A DNA stretch of 64,000 nucleotides, taken from positions 1 to 64,000 of the forward strand of contig UQKC01000005.1 in NCBI GenBank assembly GCA_900541495.1. The letters are read 5' to 3'. Origin of the DNA: an uncultured Ruminococcus sp. Its GTDB lineage: Bacteria; Bacillota; Clostridia; Oscillospirales; Ruminococcaceae. Below the pieces are notes generated by a model. The model was given only the letters and a program-made list of their open reading frames with translations, had not been told where the DNA came from and made no database searches. The position numbers were made by a program, and so were the translations under genes. The first letter of the stretch is position 1; every line of letters starts with the position of its first letter. Below, piece by piece: positions 50,686-60,443 of the stretch.

Positions 50686-53600
50686 TTGAAAAAATTAAGG
50701 ACAAGAATACTCAGCGCAGCTCTTGCCGTTGCCCTTGCGTTTTCCGCGGGCATCGATTTTTCGGCTGTGTTGGGCGGAATAAGCGCCTTTGCCGAAGAAA
50801 GTACCGATCAGCCTATCGTAATTGCTCCGCAGGAGGATATAAACCGTGACGAAGAGCTTCCTGCGTTTGAAGAACCCGTTTATACAGCAATGTTCAGCTT
50901 TCCTGCCGAAATGAGGGGAGTTTATGTCACACCAACAGTCGATTATGCAGCCGAGAACAGCACCGAAGCTGTCGCAGACGAGGTTGAAACACTGCTCGAC
51001 AACGCCGAAAGCAACCGTCTTAACGCTGTTATCATAAATACAGACTGTAATGGTGAAATGCTTTACAACTGTGATCTCAACGAAACACTCGGCGAAGACG
51101 TTATCACCGCTCTTGTTGACGGTGCGCGCGACAGGGGAATGTACGTCTATATGAATTTCAGCATAGATGCTGTCCTCACTTCGCTTGAAGATATGACCCT
51201 GCAGGAAAAAATCGACTTCTTAGCACTAAGGGTTCATACCTTTACAGTAAAATATCCCGTTGACGGCATAATTCTTGACGGTTACTATTCAACGAAAACT
51301 AATCTAAGCCTGCACGACTATGTCGAAAACGGCTCGGGAATTGGCTTTGAGAACTGGCTTCTCGATAACGGCGCTTATGTCTTTGCACTTGCTTCGGACG
51401 CGGTAAGAAAGACGAACAATACCGTCCCAGTCGGCATTTCAATAAATGACGTATGGGCAAACTATGAGAACAACGAAAAAGGTTCTGCTACATCTGTAAA
51501 GTTCGAAGCCTTAACAGACGGTTATGCCGATACCGTTGACTATATTCAAAAAGGCTATGCCGATTTTATTATGCTCAAAGCCGAGGGTTCACGTTCAAGC
51601 AGCAGCGAACCATTCGGCGAAATAACGAAATGGTGGAACGATATTGCAGATGAAGCAGGCATACCGCTTTTTGTCCACCACATGAATGAGTATATCTGTA
51701 CCGATACTGAGGGTTGGGGTTCGCCCGATGAACTTGTCAAGCAGGTCATCGATGCCTCTGAGCTTTCGTCCTACGGCGGAAGTGCTTTCGATTCACTTTC
51801 CGCACTCGTAACAAACAGTATGGAGTCAACGACCGCCCTCACAAAGCATTACGATGATACTATCGACCTCGAGGGACTTAACAGCGAGCTTGAAATGACT
51901 CTCCCGAAGAAGACCACGTTCAAGACAGAAGAACCGACCGTCATTTTCGCAGGTTCGTTTGACCCGAATTTCCCCGTATATTATCAGGGCAAAGAGATAG
52001 TCCTCAACGAAGCGGGAAGATTCTACTTCACCGAAGACCTCGATGTCGGCGTGAATACTTTCAAATTCCAGAATAAAGCTAAGGTAATCACATATAAAAT
52101 TACCCGCACCGTGAATATCCTCAAAAGTGTTTCACCGTCCGACGGAACGATGTATGTTGACGGCGAATCGACCATCGCAATAAGCGCTATCGCATATAAA
52201 GGCTCGGAGATCACAGCAAAAATAAATGGAAAGAGCATTCCTCTTAAAGAAGTGGAAAGCCAGCTCGACGAACTCGACCCGAACTCATACTATACTAAAT
52301 ATGTCGGCAGATATACCGCTCCGCAGGGAAAAAAAGGTGAGGAGATCAACCTCGGTTCAATCGAATTCTATGGCGTTTACCATACAAAAACGGGCGATAT
52401 GACCGAATCGAGAACCGGTTCTTCCATTATTATTAATGCGCTTGCCGAAGTTGCCAACGACTTCACGGGCAGTATCCTTATGGTGAATAACGACAATACT
52501 ATGGTCTATAACGCCAAGAGCACAGATACTGCTCCGACCCCCGATATGGCGCGCCTGCCTGCAGGAACTCTCGACTATATCATAAATACGGTTACATACA
52601 GCGGCACTGATTATTATATCACAAATTCGGGCAAGAGAATCCGCACGAACGCAGTTTCCATACTTGAAAATAAGCCGCTCGGAACAAATCCTATCTCGGT
52701 AAATTCCGTCTATAAGGACGGCACGGATACTGTCATAAAGCTGAAAACCTCAGTAAAAATACCATTCTCTGTAAGCTATAACGGTGTAAATTATTCCGAC
52801 GGCGACAACGGTTCATACTATATTTCCTCGTTCAATTCGGACGGAATAACTATAACTTTCAGTTATATCACAAGTATTTCCGCAGGCGATATTACTTTCC
52901 CCGAAAGCTCCGTATTCACCTCGGGAACGTGGTCTGCCGTTGATACGGGCGATATCAAATCCGCGCGTCTGAGCCTTAAATTCCGTCAAAGCGGTATCTA
53001 TTCGGGCATAAAAGCAACATACGACAGCGATGATAATCTTACGCTCTGCTTCAACGGCTGCCGAAGCTCAGTCAACGGCGCAACTATCGTCATCGACCCC
53101 GGACACGGCTACACGGGCGGCAACTTTGACCCGGGCGCTATCGGTCATATCAAGGAGCAGGAAGCTAACCTTGCGGTGGCAAAATACCTCGAATCTATCC
53201 TCACAGCCGAGGGTGCAAACGTTATAAGACTTAAAACCGAGAGCGAAAATTACGATACCGACCAGCGAGCTTCAATAGCAAGACAGTATTCACCCGACTT
53301 GTTTATTGCTGTCCACTGCAACGCTGCTGCGAACGAAAAAGCAACGGGTGCAGAAGCATATTACTTCACACCGTTCTCGCAGCCGCTCGCAGATGCAGTT
53401 TCCGCTTCAATGGGAAGCTACCTCTATAACAGCGTCGATAATGGCGGACTTGGCGACAGAGGAGAGAAGTACAACTACTTCTTCGTTACTCAGCAGCAGG
53501 AATTCCCGTCTATCCTCGTGGAGTGCGGCTTCGTTACGAACTATACCGAAGCTATGGCTCTTGCAAATGCGAAGCATCAAAAAGGCATTGCAAATGCTAT

Positions 53601-53817
53601 TGCCGAGGGAATAAAGAAATATTTCGCAAAGTGCAGTTACTCCTGCTTCGGCGAGGGCGTAGGCTCTGTGAGCGGTCAGGAGATACAGCTTCCTGCTGAA
53701 AGTTCTCAGCCCGAACAGCCGTCCGAACCCGAACAGAACATCGAAACCACTGCTCCTGCTCTGAATGATGACTACGATGAAGATGACCCATATTATCAGT
53801 ATTTCGGCAGACAATAA
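50686..53817 (+). CDS. Secreted GH10-like domain fused to N-acetylmuramoyl-L-alanine amidase
   Basis: A 1043-residue exported protein. A signal peptide ends near AFAEE (residue about 35). Residues about 75-400 form a glycosyl-hydrolase-like barrel of the PF02638/GHL10 type (MRGVYVTPTVDYA, YPVDGIILDGYYS). A middle of Ig-like or SH3-like segments follows (about 420-780). Residues about 798-985 are an Amidase_3 zinc hydrolase with VIDPGHGYTGG, HIKEQEANLAVAKYL, VHCNAA and VECGFVTN. A Pro/Glu-rich tail ends it. It would cut peptidoglycan stem peptides. The start is the TTG at 50686, behind GAGGAG. Confidence 0.85.
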   Translation: MKKLRTRILSAALAVALAFSAGIDFSAVLGGISAFAEESTDQPIVIAPQEDINRDEELPAFEEPVYTAMFSFPAEMRGVYVTPTVDYAAENSTEAVADEVETLLDNAESNRLNAVIINTDCNGEMLYNCDLNETLGEDVITALVDGARDRGMYVYMNFSIDAVLTSLEDMTLQEKIDFLALRVHTFTVKYPVDGIILDGYYSTKTNLSLHDYVENGSGIGFENWLLDNGAYVFALASDAVRKTNNTVPVGISINDVWANYENNEKGSATSVKFEALTDGYADTVDYIQKGYADFIMLKAEGSRSSSSEPFGEITKWWNDIADEAGIPLFVHHMNEYICTDTEGWGSPDELVKQVIDASELSSYGGSAFDSLSALVTNSMESTTALTKHYDDTIDLEGLNSELEMTLPKKTTFKTEEPTVIFAGSFDPNFPVYYQGKEIVLNEAGRFYFTEDLDVGVNTFKFQNKAKVITYKITRTVNILKSVSPSDGTMYVDGESTIAISAIAYKGSEITAKINGKSIPLKEVESQLDELDPNSYYTKYVGRYTAPQGKKGEEINLGSIEFYGVYHTKTGDMTESRTGSSIIINALAEVANDFTGSILMVNNDNTMVYNAKSTDTAPTPDMARLPAGTLDYIINTVTYSGTDYYITNSGKRIRTNAVSILENKPLGTNPISVNSVYKDGTDTVIKLKTSVKIPFSVSYNGVNYSDGDNGSYYISSFNSDGITITFSYITSISAGDITFPESSVFTSGTWSAVDTGDIKSARLSLKFRQSGIYSGIKATYDSDDNLTLCFNGCRSSVNGATIVIDPGHGYTGGNFDPGAIGHIKEQEANLAVAKYLESILTAEGANVIRLKTESENYDTDQRASIARQYSPDLFIAVHCNAAANEKATGAEAYYFTPFSQPLADAVSASMGSYLYNSVDNGGLGDRGEKYNYFFVTQQQEFPSILVECGFVTNYTEAMALANAKHQKGIANAIAEGIKKYFAKCSYSCFGEGVGSVSGQEIQLPAESSQPEQPSEPEQNIETTAPALNDDYDEDDPYYQYFGRQ

Positions 53818-53877
53818 GTTTGTGCAAAATAACTATAAAACGGCTGTTTTATTTATGATTTTTTGAACTCGGATAGG

Positions 53878-53906
53878 TTGACGAATCACGCTTTTTATGG
53901 TAAAAT
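53878..53906 (+). promoter_or_regulatory. Promoter of iron-type dehydrogenase gene
   Basis: TTGACG (53878-53883), 17 bases, TAAAAT (53901-53906). The leader has two small hairpins: AACAATG/CATTGTT (about 53922-53945) and GCTGATCG/CGGTCAGC (about 53949-53968). Confidence 0.6.
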
Positions 53907-53987
53907 AATATTGATATATTTTTAACAATGAGCAAAAACATTGTTAGGCTGATCGTCCGCGGTCAGCAGAAAGGACAGGTCATTCTT

Positions 53988-55184
53988 ATGCAGTTATTTA
54001 ATGTTCCTGAAAGAATCTATTTTATGCCGGGTGCTGTTCAGTATCTTGAAAAGATACCCGAGCTTCACCGAGTTGTTGTCTTTACCGACAAGGAAACTAT
54101 CGGCGCAGGCATCTATGAGCATCTTAAATATTACCTCGAAAGAAACGAATGCCACCCTGTTATTGATGTCTTCTATGATATCAACCGCATTGCTGACCTC
54201 GACTCAGTGAATAGGGGAGTTGCTATTCTCCGTAATTTCAAGCCCGATACCGTGATCGCTCTCGGCGGCGGAAATGTTATCGATACGACTAAGGCAGCCG
54301 AAGCTGTTTTCTCCAATCCCGACCTCACTATCGATCAGCTCGCTGACAAGTATGCCTGCAATAAGTGTGAAAAGGCAATGAGAATAGTATGTATCCCAAC
54401 AACTTCCGGTTCGGGCGCAGAGATAACTTCAACAGCAGTTGTTTTCGGTCAGGACGGTAAGAAGTACCACCTTGTTGACTGCAATATCAAGCCTGATGTT
54501 GCTATCGTTGACAGCGAACTCGTTTACGAAGCAAGCGATGAACTCTCCGCTGCACACGGTTTTGAAGTTCTCGCACACGGAATCGAAGCTTACGTTTCTG
54601 TTATGCATTCCGATTATACAGATTCGTTCGCACTCTCAGCTGTTAAAACAGTATTCGATTATCTCCCAAGATCATGCAAAAACGGCTCTGACGATCACGA
54701 AGCAAGAGAGAAAATGCACAATGCAGCAGCTATCGCAGGTATGGCTTATGAAAGCACACTCTGCGGACTTAACAGCGCGCTTTCTCACAGCGTAAGCTCG
54801 GAAACAGGCGTTTCAAAGGGTATCGCAGATGCAGTTCTTCTCCCTTATACCATTGAATTCAATGCAGTTGGCGAAGTAAGCGAAGCTTGGCCGAAGTACG
54901 GCAGAGAGGGCGCTGCTGAAAGATATCGTCAGATAGCAGCTTACCTCGGACTTGATGCCGAAACTCCCGAAAAGGGCGTAAAGAGCCTTGTTTCCGCGGT
55001 TAAAAAGCTCGCTGAAGAGATCGGCGTTCCCGCAAACTTTGAATCAGCAGGTACAAGCTTCCTCAACAGCGTTCCGTTTATGGCTGAAAAGACTCTTGAA
55101 GACCGCGATATGGCAGGTAACCCAAGAGCAGCAGTAGCTTCCGAGCTTGAAGAACTCCTCAGAAGCGCATATAGCGGAAAGTAA
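53988..55184 (+). CDS. Iron-type alcohol dehydrogenase family protein with altered metal ligands
   Basis: A 398-residue protein with the family III dehydrogenase fold: VIALGGGNVIDTTKAAEAV (dinucleotide loop), CIPTTSGSGAEITSTAVV, and ADAVLLPYTIEFN. Compared with FucO in this same window, the metal ligand Asp of D-A-L-T-H is Glu193 (FEVLAH) and the second His of T-P-H-G is Lys277 (VSKG), while His197 and His267 remain. Iron binding may be weak or lost. The ATG at 53988 is chosen because homology begins there. The upstream ATG at 53928 has no ribosome site. It may reduce aldehydes without iron or be a regulator. Confidence 0.8.
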   Translation: MQLFNVPERIYFMPGAVQYLEKIPELHRVVVFTDKETIGAGIYEHLKYYLERNECHPVIDVFYDINRIADLDSVNRGVAILRNFKPDTVIALGGGNVIDTTKAAEAVFSNPDLTIDQLADKYACNKCEKAMRIVCIPTTSGSGAEITSTAVVFGQDGKKYHLVDCNIKPDVAIVDSELVYEASDELSAAHGFEVLAHGIEAYVSVMHSDYTDSFALSAVKTVFDYLPRSCKNGSDDHEAREKMHNAAAIAGMAYESTLCGLNSALSHSVSSETGVSKGIADAVLLPYTIEFNAVGEVSEAWPKYGREGAAERYRQIAAYLGLDAETPEKGVKSLVSAVKKLAEEIGVPANFESAGTSFLNSVPFMAEKTLEDRDMAGNPRAAVASELEELLRSAYSGK

Positions 55185-55205
55185 TTTATATTGACATAAA
55201 AATTA

Positions 55206-55240
55206 GCGGTGTCCGTAATTCGGATACCGCCTTTTTATTT
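55206..55240 (+). terminator. Terminator after dehydrogenase gene
   Basis: GCGGTGTCCG (55206-55215) pairs with CGGATACCGC (55221-55230) with one mismatch, then CTTTTTATTT. Confidence 0.82.
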
Positions 55241-55260
55241 GTATTTTTAAGTAGGCATAT

Positions 55261-55290
55261 AAAAATAGCCGCATAGTTTTCTATGCGGCT
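55261..55290 (-). terminator. Terminator after PpiC-type lipoprotein gene
   Basis: AGCCGCATAG (55267-55276) pairs with CTATGCGGCT (55281-55290). On the minus strand TATTTTTATATG follows. Confidence 0.85.
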
Positions 55291-55296
55291 AAAATT

Positions 55297-56472
55297 TTAG
55301 TTGTTGAGGAACTTTTCGATCTTGTAGCGCTTGTAAGCAGCTTCGTTGATCTCAACATTCTGTGTTTCTGTCCAGGAGTCAACAGTCTGATCGAACTCAT
55401 CGTCCTTGAGCTGATGACGAACTGTGCTTTCATTGTCGCTGTAGTAGTTTTCGTCAGCGTAAAGGTCAAGAACTGTTACAACGTAGTAAACTTCGTCTTC
55501 TTCAACGAGGAAAACATCGCCGACCTTGGATTCAAATGCCTTTGTCACAACAGCTTCGGAGGGGTAAGAACCGTCCTTTGTAACTACTGTTTCGTTGTCT
55601 GTGTAGCTGCTTGTCGTTTCTTCCGTTTCGGCTGTTTCATCGGAAGTTTCATCATCGGTGCTTTCAGCAGCCTGCGCGTCAGCAACAAGCTTGTCATAGT
55701 AGTCACTGTATTCCTTGCTTACAGTCGCAAAATCCTCACCGCCCTTGATTCGGTCGATGTAATCTTCAGCCATTGTCTTTATCTCGTCCTTGCCCTCAGA
55801 CTTGAGGAGATTTCCCTCACCGTCTTTGAGCTCCATTTTGATGTAGTTGATGCGCTTGTTGTTTTCTTCGAGATATGCTCTGATGTCAGCTTCGGAGATC
55901 TCGTCCTGACCGCCCTCTGCATAGTAATAATCGAAGATCATATTCTTCTTGGTCGAGTTGAGCATTATGAGAAGCTGTGAATCCTCGCTGATTCCTGCGT
56001 TCTCGTAGTTTGAACCGTAGTATTCCCAAATTGAATCAAGGTAAACCTTAGTCTTTTCCTTTTCATTGTCCTCGAAAGAAAATCCGAGTTCATCAAACTT
56101 GTTTTCAACGGCAACGAATTCCTGCATACTCTTTGTTGCTTCATCGTTGATCCATTCGCGGACAGGCTTGTCCTCGATGACCTTGTCGGTGAAAGCTGTC
56201 GTTGTTGTAGCCTCAGTTTCGGAAGCAGTGGTTTCAGCAGTCTCAGCGGAAGCTGTTGTTTCTTCGCTCTCATCGGTAGGCTCTGTGTAGTAAGCAGCAT
56301 CGTAGTAGGAGTTCATCTGCATTGCGATGAAAACACCTGCTGGAACTTTGTAGCCGTCGATAACAGCGGCATAAGTAGTGTCAGGACCGGCGATATTGTT
56401 TCCGCAAGCACCAAGTGATAAAGCCATAGCCGAGCAGAGCGCAACGGCGGATATTTTCTTGAAGTTAGCCAT
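55297..56472 (-). CDS. SurA/PrsA-like peptidyl-prolyl isomerase lipoprotein
   Basis: A 391-residue lipoprotein. The signal MANFKKISAVALCSAMALSL ends at a lipobox GACGN with Cys at about 23. A SurA_N-like helical chaperone region follows, interrupted by a Thr/Glu/Ser-rich linker (about 70-100), then a parvulin-like PpiC half at 205-380 with FATVSKEYSD and GDVFLVEEDEVYYVVTVLD. A second Thr/Glu insert (about 275-295) splits that domain. It probably helps exported proteins fold. The ATG at 56472 is taken; the ATG at 56481 lies only three bases from GGAGG. Confidence 0.78.
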   Translation of the reverse strand: MANFKKISAVALCSAMALSLGACGNNIAGPDTTYAAVIDGYKVPAGVFIAMQMNSYYDAAYYTEPTDESEETTASAETAETTASETEATTTTAFTDKVIEDKPVREWINDEATKSMQEFVAVENKFDELGFSFEDNEKEKTKVYLDSIWEYYGSNYENAGISEDSQLLIMLNSTKKNMIFDYYYAEGGQDEISEADIRAYLEENNKRINYIKMELKDGEGNLLKSEGKDEIKTMAEDYIDRIKGGEDFATVSKEYSDYYDKLVADAQAAESTDDETSDETAETEETTSSYTDNETVVTKDGSYPSEAVVTKAFESKVGDVFLVEEDEVYYVVTVLDLYADENYYSDNESTVRHQLKDDEFDQTVDSWTETQNVEINEAAYKRYKIEKFLNN

Positions 56473-56516
56473 AAATATCATAAACCTCCAATTAATGATT
56501 CAACTAAATACATTAT

Positions 56517-56545
56517 ATTATACCATATTAAAAGCGGTTTGTCCA
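56517..56545 (-). promoter_or_regulatory. Promoter of PpiC-type gene
   Basis: On the minus strand TGGACA (56545-56540), 17 bases, TATAAT (56522-56517). Confidence 0.72.
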
Positions 56546-56555
56546 GTATTTTTGC

Positions 56556-57065
56556 TTAATTTTCAAAAAAGAAAACATCGGCGGGCGTTCCGTCTTCATA
56601 ATCTGCCTTGCGATCGGGATAAGCTTTGATAAGCTCAAAATTTCCGCCCGTAAGCTCGTCTATGACCTTGTCCCAGAAGTAGACCGATGCAAGGTTATGA
56701 GGGTGACGTTTCAGCTGCCATTTTCCGTGGTGTCTGTCTAAAACTTGACGAACTGCCTCACGTCCAACGCCATTTCTGCGATATTTATATAGTATAAAAA
56801 ATTCGGAGAGGCAAAAGTCCGTCTTTCTGCCCTCGACCTCGGGATAATCACTCACAAGTACAAACCCTGCAAGCTTTCCGGCAACTGTAATAAAATACGG
56901 AAAACGATTTTCTTCCGTAAAATAGCAGTCGAGATATTCATAACCGTATAAGCCGTCCTCACCTATATCCGTCTTTTCCCACTGCGAAAATTCGTAAAGA
57001 TATTTTTCCATAAGATTACGCAAAACTGCCTTTTTGTCAGCAGTAACTTCAATAATTTCAACCAT
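56556..57065 (-). CDS. GNAT family acetyltransferase
   Basis: A 169-residue N-acetyltransferase-like protein. KLAGFVLVSDYPEV is the central strand, SEFFILYKYRRNGVGREAVRQVL the acetyl-CoA pyrophosphate loop (R-R-x-G-x-G), and NLASVYFWDKVIDE the last helix. The ATG at 57065 is chosen as GGAGGG lies seven bases before it. The substrate is unknown. Confidence 0.87.
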   Translation of the reverse strand: MVEIIEVTADKKAVLRNLMEKYLYEFSQWEKTDIGEDGLYGYEYLDCYFTEENRFPYFITVAGKLAGFVLVSDYPEVEGRKTDFCLSEFFILYKYRRNGVGREAVRQVLDRHHGKWQLKRHPHNLASVYFWDKVIDELTGGNFELIKAYPDRKADYEDGTPADVFFFEN

Positions 57066-57084
57066 TTTTTTCCCTCCGAAAAAC

Positions 57085-57113
57085 ATTATAATATAGAATG
57101 TATCAAAAGTCAA
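57085..57113 (-). promoter_or_regulatory. Promoter of GNAT gene
   Basis: On the minus strand TTGACT (57113-57108), 17 bases, TATAAT (57090-57085). Confidence 0.75.
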
Positions 57114-57137
57114 GAAAAGGAAAAGTTTGCTCATCTA

Positions 57138-57166
57138 TTTACATATTTTGAAATTTGTGTTATAAT
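57138..57166 (+). promoter_or_regulatory. Promoter of large membrane protein gene
   Basis: TTTACA (57138-57143), 17 bases, TATAAT (57161-57166). Confidence 0.65.
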
Positions 57167-57206
57167 TGATTCAACATAAATTCCGTCATCGGGGAGAGTG
57201 ATAAAA

Positions 57207-60200
57207 GTGGGCGTGATTTTCTTTATTACAACTGTGGTATTTTTCGCACTGTTCTTGGGAGCAAGATCGGATATTTCCATGCTCCGAAGAGAAAACGAAC
57301 AGCTTAAAAATAAACTGAACGAAAAGCAGTACATTCAGCCGCAGGAAACTAAACTAAAAGATGATAATGAAGCTGTAAAGCCTGAACCGTTTACAGATGA
57401 TAATAAACAGATTAAAAATGCAAATTCACCGTATAATACGTCATATATGCATCAAAAACAGCCTGTAATGTCTGCAAGCTTTACAGACGATAATGTTGAA
57501 TCACCGCAAAACACTCCTCCGAAACCTCAAACTTCCGAAACTAACAATGCAGTGGGTACACCAAAAAGTGAAAATAATGCTCCAACGGTTGCAGTACAGC
57601 AGGAAAAACATCGTGTAAGCTCAATAAATGTCCTGCTTATAATCGGTTCACTTCTTATAATTCTTGCAGGAGTTATATTTGCAACTACAACTTGGGCAAC
57701 GCTCGGAAATATTGTTAAAGCAGTGATTATCCTGTCTTTTTCGGCTGTACTTTTTGCCGCTTCTTCAATTGCGAAAAGAAAATTTGATCTGCCGAAAACG
57801 GGTAAGGTTTTCTATACTCTCGGGTGCGCTTTTCTGCCGATAACAGTCTTTGCGATTGCATATTTCAAAATTTTCGGCGATTGGTTCTCTATCAGCGGAA
57901 ACGGCTTCGGAACAGTTTGGGCGGTCGCCGCCGCACTGACCGCCGCGGTATGCTTCAAAGGAAGTTACGATTATAAAAGCAAGTTCTTTGCCTGTGTTTC
58001 ACTCGGAAGTATTTCGGTAATGGTGGCTGGACTGGCATCACAGATATTTGACAGTCCCGATTTTATTGAGCTTATATATGCCGTGTATTCGCTTGTTGTG
58101 ATATTTGTGAGCCGTCTTATTCAAAAGAAAGCTGTAAAGTTAAATGCCTTTGCATATATTATCGATGTACTGCCGTCGTTTGAACTTGGTAATACTGCAT
58201 TGTTGAGCATTGTATCGCTTGTAGTTCCTGCTGCGTGGCTCGACCACAGTGTTATTGTAACTATCTCCTGCGGGCTTTTCGCCGCCGCGTATCTTTTCAG
58301 CGGATTCTCGAAGAAAAACGGCTTTGCAGGTGCGATACCGTTTCTGATATTTGTCAGCATTGCATCGTTCTATGGTTTTTCGCCCGAAAGCTTTTCCGAG
58401 GGTACATATGTTGTTGCCGCAATTGCAACAGTGACCACAGTTCTCTCGCTTCTGAAAGTTCTTCCCGAAAAGCTTGCCTTTGCTCTGAAAATTCTGTCAA
58501 ACATCTGCATTGCAGTATCAGCATTTGCACTTGCTGTCGCCGCAATTTCCTCGGAAATAACGCTCGCATCGGTTATCGTAATGGCAATTTTGACAGCAGA
58601 AATTCTCGCCCTCGGTCTGTTCCGAAGAAACGAATCGGCAGGGAAGATAATGTTCGTGCTGTTCGCGTTCGCACTTTCATCAACCATATTGTCGGCAGTT
58701 AAGCTGATAACTTCGTCTGATAGCGTGTTTGCAATAGCTTCATCGGGAGTGCTTCTCGCTGTTTCGATTGGCTATGTTATCACGGATTTTATCTTTGCAA
58801 AGAAAGGCAAGAGTTTTATCATACGTTCGGTATTTACAGATGTAATGTTTGCTGCCTATACAGCAGGCGTTCTTTTGTCACAATTCAGTGACAGAAAACT
58901 GCCTGTCGTAGTAATACTTTTCACCGCCGCGGCGCAGTTTGTGTATGCTGTTTTTCCTAAAAAAGATTGGGAAAAGCTTGTCTTTTCACTCACAGCAATG
59001 CTTTCACTCGGCAAATTTGCCGCTGACGGAACATTGGCTGAACGTTTCAGCGAAACAGTTATATTTACAGCCGTTTCAGCAGCCCTCGCAGTAATATCGA
59101 TCGTCTGGGTGCTTGTGAAGAAAGATAAACTGATCGAAAAGGGAATGTTTATAGGTTTTACTGTCGTCACTTCAATTCTGATACTCGTTTCCTCTGTAAA
59201 GATCTTCTCAACTCCCGACCCCGTATGGCAGTTCTGGGTCATTCTTGCGATAGTCTGCACTGTAAAAGGATGTATCAGCAAGCACAAAGTTCCGCTTTCG
59301 GCGGCAATTATCCTTTTCTGCCTTGCATTCGGCGGCTTTGCTTATGAAGTTCTTGATTTTGGTACGGAAGCTGAGCTTATCGCAGCAGGTGGTTTTGCAT
59401 CGGTGCTTTTTGCAGCGTTCCTCTTCGTTCCGCACAGCGAATTGGTAAATTACTGCCGAAAGTTCACGTTCCTTTGCCTTGATTTTATATCGTTCGCTTT
59501 GCTCTGCACAATTGCCTCGGCGAGCGAAGTAAGCGCTTCTGTCATTGCAGGTGCGGTAATTGTCTTTGCAATGACTGTTACGAGCAGCATTATGACATTC
59601 GGCTCGGTGCTCCTTATACCACCGCTTGCGGCAGCATATTTTACCGTGGCAGGTCAGATGCAAAATGTCTTTGCCGGCAATTCAAATGTTGCGGTCGGTG
59701 CATCGATAGCGGCAATGATAGCTCTGTCGGTCGGTGCAAGCTTCTTATTCTACAGAAAAAGCGTTTTTGAAAAATCACGCAAGGATTGTGACGGCTTTGC
59801 ATTTTCAAGGCTCATCGGTCTTGCGGCGTACTTTTCGTATGCAGACGGCGAAATTTCAGAGTGGCTCGGCTTGCTTCTCACGAGTGTGGTTATCGTTTCG
59901 TTCCTGCGAAAAGAAAATAAGCCGCTATCAAACCGAATCATAACATCTGTTGCGATGTTTGTTCCCGTTATCGCGTGGTGGACACAGCCATTTTGGAAAC
60001 TTCCCGAGGGTTATGCTCTCGAGATAAACATAGTCCCGATACTGCTTTATCTTGCGGCGCTTCGCCTGCTCAAATGGGACAAAAAGCATATCGATATTCT
60101 CACATTTGTTACATATATAATAGTATATGCAATACTTTTCTTCCATGCCCTCAGCGGCACTATCGTCAATGCCCTCATAGTTATGATAAGCGCGTTTGTG

Positions 60201-60443
60201 ATACTTGCGGTTTCGTTCTTCGTCAAGATGAAGCGCTGGTTCGTGCTCAGCGCGGCAGTCATCGTGACCTCGGCAATATTTATGAGCATAAAGCTGTGGG
60301 GAAGTCCTGCTTGGTGGGTGTATCTTCTCGCGGCAGGAATTATTCTTATCGCAGTTGGTGCTGTTAATGAGCAGAAGAAAAAATCTGCCGACGGCGGCGT
60401 TGCTGGAAAGATAACGCGTTTTATGTCCGAATGGACTTGGTAA
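57207..60443 (+). CDS. Large polytopic membrane protein, about 1078 residues
   Basis: One N-terminal helix, a coiled coil (about residues 25-42, MLRRENEQLKNKLNEKQ), a 90-residue Asn/Pro/Thr-rich linker in which FTDDN occurs twice, then roughly 28 hydrophobic segments to the end. The layout (coiled coil, disordered linker, many helices) is like DUF2339-type or SCO7322-type membrane proteins, but no clear family was recognised. The start is uncertain: GTG 57198 is one base from GGGGAGA, while GTG 57207 is ten bases away and used here. Only a short tail is soluble. Monocistronic. Confidence 0.75.
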   Translation: MGVIFFITTVVFFALFLGARSDISMLRRENEQLKNKLNEKQYIQPQETKLKDDNEAVKPEPFTDDNKQIKNANSPYNTSYMHQKQPVMSASFTDDNVESPQNTPPKPQTSETNNAVGTPKSENNAPTVAVQQEKHRVSSINVLLIIGSLLIILAGVIFATTTWATLGNIVKAVIILSFSAVLFAASSIAKRKFDLPKTGKVFYTLGCAFLPITVFAIAYFKIFGDWFSISGNGFGTVWAVAAALTAAVCFKGSYDYKSKFFACVSLGSISVMVAGLASQIFDSPDFIELIYAVYSLVVIFVSRLIQKKAVKLNAFAYIIDVLPSFELGNTALLSIVSLVVPAAWLDHSVIVTISCGLFAAAYLFSGFSKKNGFAGAIPFLIFVSIASFYGFSPESFSEGTYVVAAIATVTTVLSLLKVLPEKLAFALKILSNICIAVSAFALAVAAISSEITLASVIVMAILTAEILALGLFRRNESAGKIMFVLFAFALSSTILSAVKLITSSDSVFAIASSGVLLAVSIGYVITDFIFAKKGKSFIIRSVFTDVMFAAYTAGVLLSQFSDRKLPVVVILFTAAAQFVYAVFPKKDWEKLVFSLTAMLSLGKFAADGTLAERFSETVIFTAVSAALAVISIVWVLVKKDKLIEKGMFIGFTVVTSILILVSSVKIFSTPDPVWQFWVILAIVCTVKGCISKHKVPLSAAIILFCLAFGGFAYEVLDFGTEAELIAAGGFASVLFAAFLFVPHSELVNYCRKFTFLCLDFISFALLCTIASASEVSASVIAGAVIVFAMTVTSSIMTFGSVLLIPPLAAAYFTVAGQMQNVFAGNSNVAVGASIAAMIALSVGASFLFYRKSVFEKSRKDCDGFAFSRLIGLAAYFSYADGEISEWLGLLLTSVVIVSFLRKENKPLSNRIITSVAMFVPVIAWWTQPFWKLPEGYALEINIVPILLYLAALRLLKWDKKHIDILTFVTYIIVYAILFFHALSGTIVNALIVMISAFVILAVSFFVKMKRWFVLSAAVIVTSAIFMSIKLWGSPAWWVYLLAAGIILIAVGAVNEQKKKSADGGVAGKITRFMSEWTW

